A stretch of 6,886 bases of DNA from Acidobacteriota bacterium. GTDB taxonomy: Bacteria > Acidobacteriota > Terriglobia > Terriglobales > Acidobacteriaceae. Of this stretch, positions 5,335 through 6,886 are shown piece after piece. Position numbers and translations under genes: made by a program. How positions within the stretch are numbered: the first letter of the stretch is position 1; each line of letters starts with the position of its first letter. The stretch lies in assembly GCA_025353435.1 (NCBI GenBank), contig JANXQR010000458.1:1-6886 (forward strand), written 5' to 3'. The notes beneath the pieces were generated by a model. The model searched no databases, had not been told where the DNA came from, and saw only the letters and a program-made list of their open reading frames with translations.

Positions 5335-6886
5335 ATCTTGATTCACGAGAATTTGGATTGACTTGTTGGCAGTGACGTAGTCGGTCCCATCTGTCGGCGT
5401 GAAGTTGACTGACAGCGTCTGTGATCCTGCACCCAGCACTGTTCCGGTTGCAGGGTTATAAACAAAGATTCCCGCTATTGTGGAGGAGGCGTTCAGTTGT
5501 ATTGTGCTCAGCGCAGTGCCGTACACGATCGCCGATGGAGTGTTCCAGGTGATGGTGGCGTTGGCTTTGTTCACGATCACCGCAACCGATGCCGACGTCG
5601 CCGCGTAATCCGTCGTGTCCGCGGGCGTGAACTTCGCGGTGAGCGTCTGCGACCCGGCCGCCAGAACTGTGCCCCGAAGAGGTAAATAGGAGAACGTTCC
5701 GGCGACGTTGGCGGTGGCGTTGAGCTGTGTTCCGCTCAGAGCCGTGCCGTAGGTAATAGCCGCCGGCGTTGGCCATGTGATTGCCGGCGTAGCCTGATTC
5801 ACCGTCAGCGTTACGGTCGCGGTAGCGGTTGTGTAATCCGTCGTGTCTGTCGGAGTGAAGATCACACTCAGAGTCTGCGGTCCTGCGCCTGGCACTGTCC
5901 CGGCGGCCGGTGAATAAACAAAACTTCCAGCCACGGTGGAGCTCGCGTCCAACTGCGCCGCTCCCAGCGCCGTTCCATACGTGATTGAAGTTGGCGTGGC
6001 CCAATTGATTGCTGGCGTAGCCTGGTTGACGGTCAGGGGCACGCTCGCCGTCGCGGTTGTGTAATCGGTGGTATCGGTCGGCGTAAACGTAACGTTAAGC
6101 GTTTGCGATCCCGCACTCAATACGGTCCCGGCCGCCGGCGAGTAGCTGAATGTCCCGGCTACCGTACTGCTCGCGTTCAGTTGTGTAGAACTTAGCGCGG
6201 CTCCATACGTGATTGCGGAAGGTGCGGCCCAGCTGATCGACGGCGTGGCCTGGGTAACATCGATCGTGACCTGGTCCCCAACGGTGACGAAATCGGCCGT
6301 GTCGGACGCCGTAAACGACACTGACAAGGTATGTGACCCAACCGTAAGGATGGTTCCCGCAGCGGGCGAATAGGCGAATGCGCCCGGAACATTTGCGCTG
6401 GCATTCAACTGCTGTCCGCCCAGCGCTTTTCCATAGACGATACTCGACGGATTGGTCCAGGTAAGCGTTGGTGTCAAATGTACCCCACCGGCAATCAGCG
6501 GAATGGCAACAGTCTGGTAACTGGAACTAGTCTCGTTCGGACCGTCGTAGGTATAAGTTACCCAGCCGCTCGTATCACTCAATGACCGCGGGGAAAAGCT
6601 GATCGTGAGGTCGCACGAAGTTCCCGCCGCGACCACCCCTGGCGCAGGAGATCCTGTATTCAAAAGCGGGCATGCAGAGCTCGCGGTATCATTCACGACA
6701 AATCCACTAGGAACCATTGGATTGGTCCCCTGGAGCGGCAAGGGAAGGTTCATTGCCGCATTCCCACTGTTCTCGATAATCACCGTCTGAGGGCTGTCGC
6801 TGCTTGTTTGGCCGACGGCTGTCGCAGCGAAGCGCACTGCCGCCGCATCTGAAAGATCTTCCTTCACTATGTTACCCGTACCGAAG
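4825..6886 (-). CDS. Large Ig-like repeat surface protein (N-terminus outside window; ends early at a frameshift)
   Basis: Open from the right window edge to TGA at 4827-4825. The frame is already open at 6885 (FGTGNIVKEDLSDAAAVRF), so the GTG at 6867 is not the true start. Numbering from that GTG, residues 11-127 form an ASPM/SPD-2/Hydin-like (choice-of-anchor D) beta domain: VRFAATAVGQTSSDSPQTV, IENSGNAAMNL, Cys66 and Cys85 as a likely disulfide, LTISFSPRS. Residues 132-511 are five 76-residue Ig-like repeats and 512-680 two longer ones. In relatives I recall, this block follows NHL beta-propeller repeats and the FGTGNIVKEDLSD segment sits where they end, so an NHL region to the right is likely but unseen. 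The product is presumably exported and at the cell surface, perhaps adhesive or carbohydrate-binding; no catalytic motif is visible. The natural C-terminus lies in the other frame (4196-4828). Confidence 0.88.
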   Translation of the reverse strand, partial: FGTGNIVKEDLSDAAAVRFAATAVGQTSSDSPQTVIIENSGNAAMNLPLPLQGTNPMVPSGFVVNDTASSACPLLNTGSPAPGVVAAGTSCDLTISFSPRSLSDTSGWVTYTYDGPNETSSSYQTVAIPLIAGGVHLTPTLTWTNPSSIVYGKALGGQQLNASANVPGAFAYSPAAGTILTVGSHTLSVSFTASDTADFVTVGDQVTIDVTQATPSISWAAPSAITYGAALSSTQLNASSTVAGTFSYSPAAGTVLSAGSQTLNVTFTPTDTTDYTTATASVPLTVNQATPAINWATPTSITYGTALGAAQLDASSTVAGSFVYSPAAGTVPGAGPQTLSVIFTPTDTTDYTTATATVTLTVNQATPAITWPTPAAITYGTALSGTQLNATANVAGTFSYLPLRGTVLAAGSQTLTAKFTPADTTDYAATSASVAVIVNKANATITWNTPSAIVYGTALSTIQLNASSTIAGIFVYNPATGTVLGAGSQTLSVNFTPTDGTDYVTANKSIQILVNQDAPTVAATPSSSSVTTSQALTVTVVVSGKSGNLTPSGTVTLSGGGYTSSTGTLSSGSYTFAVPANSLSVGNDALTVTYSGDTNYVAGTVKAFVTVTASPLTPTVNVTPAATSLDSGTALSVTALVTGPGVTPTGTVTLSGGGYTSSAGTLSGGSYIFNIPANSLTAGADL
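4828..4831 (-). other. Site of single-base deletion (frameshift) in the Ig-repeat gene
   Basis: The minus strand reads GCCGATCTCTGACC here. In the preceding repeat the equivalent stretch is AACGATGCCCTGACC (D-A-L-T). Adding one base after GAT turns the in-frame TGA into CTG-ACC and joins both open frames with the repeat fold intact. There is no homopolymer and no X-XXY-YYZ slippery heptamer, which argues against programmed -1 frameshifting. A true mutation or a base-calling/assembly error cannot be told apart from this sequence alone. Confidence 0.8.
5335..6474 (-). repeat. Five tandem 76-residue (228-bp) Ig-like repeats
   Basis: Copies occupy 6247-6474, 6019-6246, 5791-6018, 5563-5790 and 5335-5562, each exactly 228 bp with no insertion or deletion of net length. 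The shared pattern is TPxIxWxxPxxIxYGxAL, QLNAxxxVAGxFxYSPAAGT, AGSQTLxVxFTPTDTTDY and a closing VxQA. This matches the MBG/Ig-like repeats recognised in many acidobacterial and other environmental surface proteins. Copies 2 and 3 are closest at the protein level; copies 1 and 5 diverge most (for example TASDTADF and PTDGTDYVTANKS). Codon choice differs between copies, so recent unequal crossing-over is not apparent. Copy 4 carries an aberrant LPLR where the others have SPAA or NPAT. Confidence 0.92.

Noticed and set aside
5456..6004. Minus-strand 182-codon frame within the repeat array
   Set aside because: It is the shifted-frame shadow of the 76-residue repeats; its own periodic His/Arg-rich composition comes from the repeated codons.

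Overview
This window looks like chromosomal DNA of an acidobacterium (Acidobacteriota, probably Terriglobia/Acidobacteriaceae). Three things point there: an Oar-like TonB-dependent receptor with an N-terminal carboxypeptidase-regulatory-like domain, a small secreted helical protein of a kind I associate with acidobacterial genomes, and a long Ig-like repeat surface protein ending in the hydrophobic/poly-glycine tail that I recall as common in that phylum. The assignment rests on family recognition from memory; no search was run.

Layout. (1) Positions 1-2622, minus strand: the first 874 residues of an outer-membrane Oar-like TonB-dependent receptor, open in one frame throughout and cut by the left window edge. 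(2) Positions 2623-3470: an 848-bp divergent gap with no convincing gene. It holds a 15-bp inverted repeat and a short A/C-rich leader upstream of the receptor, and a textbook Shine-Dalgarno at its right end. (3) Positions 3471-3896, plus strand: a 141-aa exported small protein with a conserved-looking charged helical C-terminal half. (4) Positions 3897-4195: a convergent gap with a 10-bp stem-loop. (5) Positions 4196-6886, minus strand: the C-terminal ~900 residues of a very large secreted/surface protein entering from the right edge. Its order is the probable end of an upstream beta-propeller region, an ASPM/SPD-2/Hydin-like (choice-of-anchor D) domain, five tandem 76-residue Ig-like repeats, two ~97-99-residue Ig-like repeats, a Cys-containing beta module, two hydrophobic segments, a Cys-Gly-rich linker and a short Thr-rich end. 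A one-base deletion near 4830 splits this gene into two frames.

All three products are predicted to be exported: one to the outer membrane, one probably periplasmic, one probably at the cell surface. No operon joins them (the genes are divergent, then convergent), so a shared pathway cannot be claimed. I found no RNA gene, IS element, CRISPR array or phage gene. The most noteworthy signals are the single-base frameshift in the Ig-repeat gene, the strict 228-bp protein-level periodicity with a locally scrambled fourth repeat, the unusual C-terminal tail, and the small uncharacterised secreted protein. I do not see a clearly new multi-gene system.
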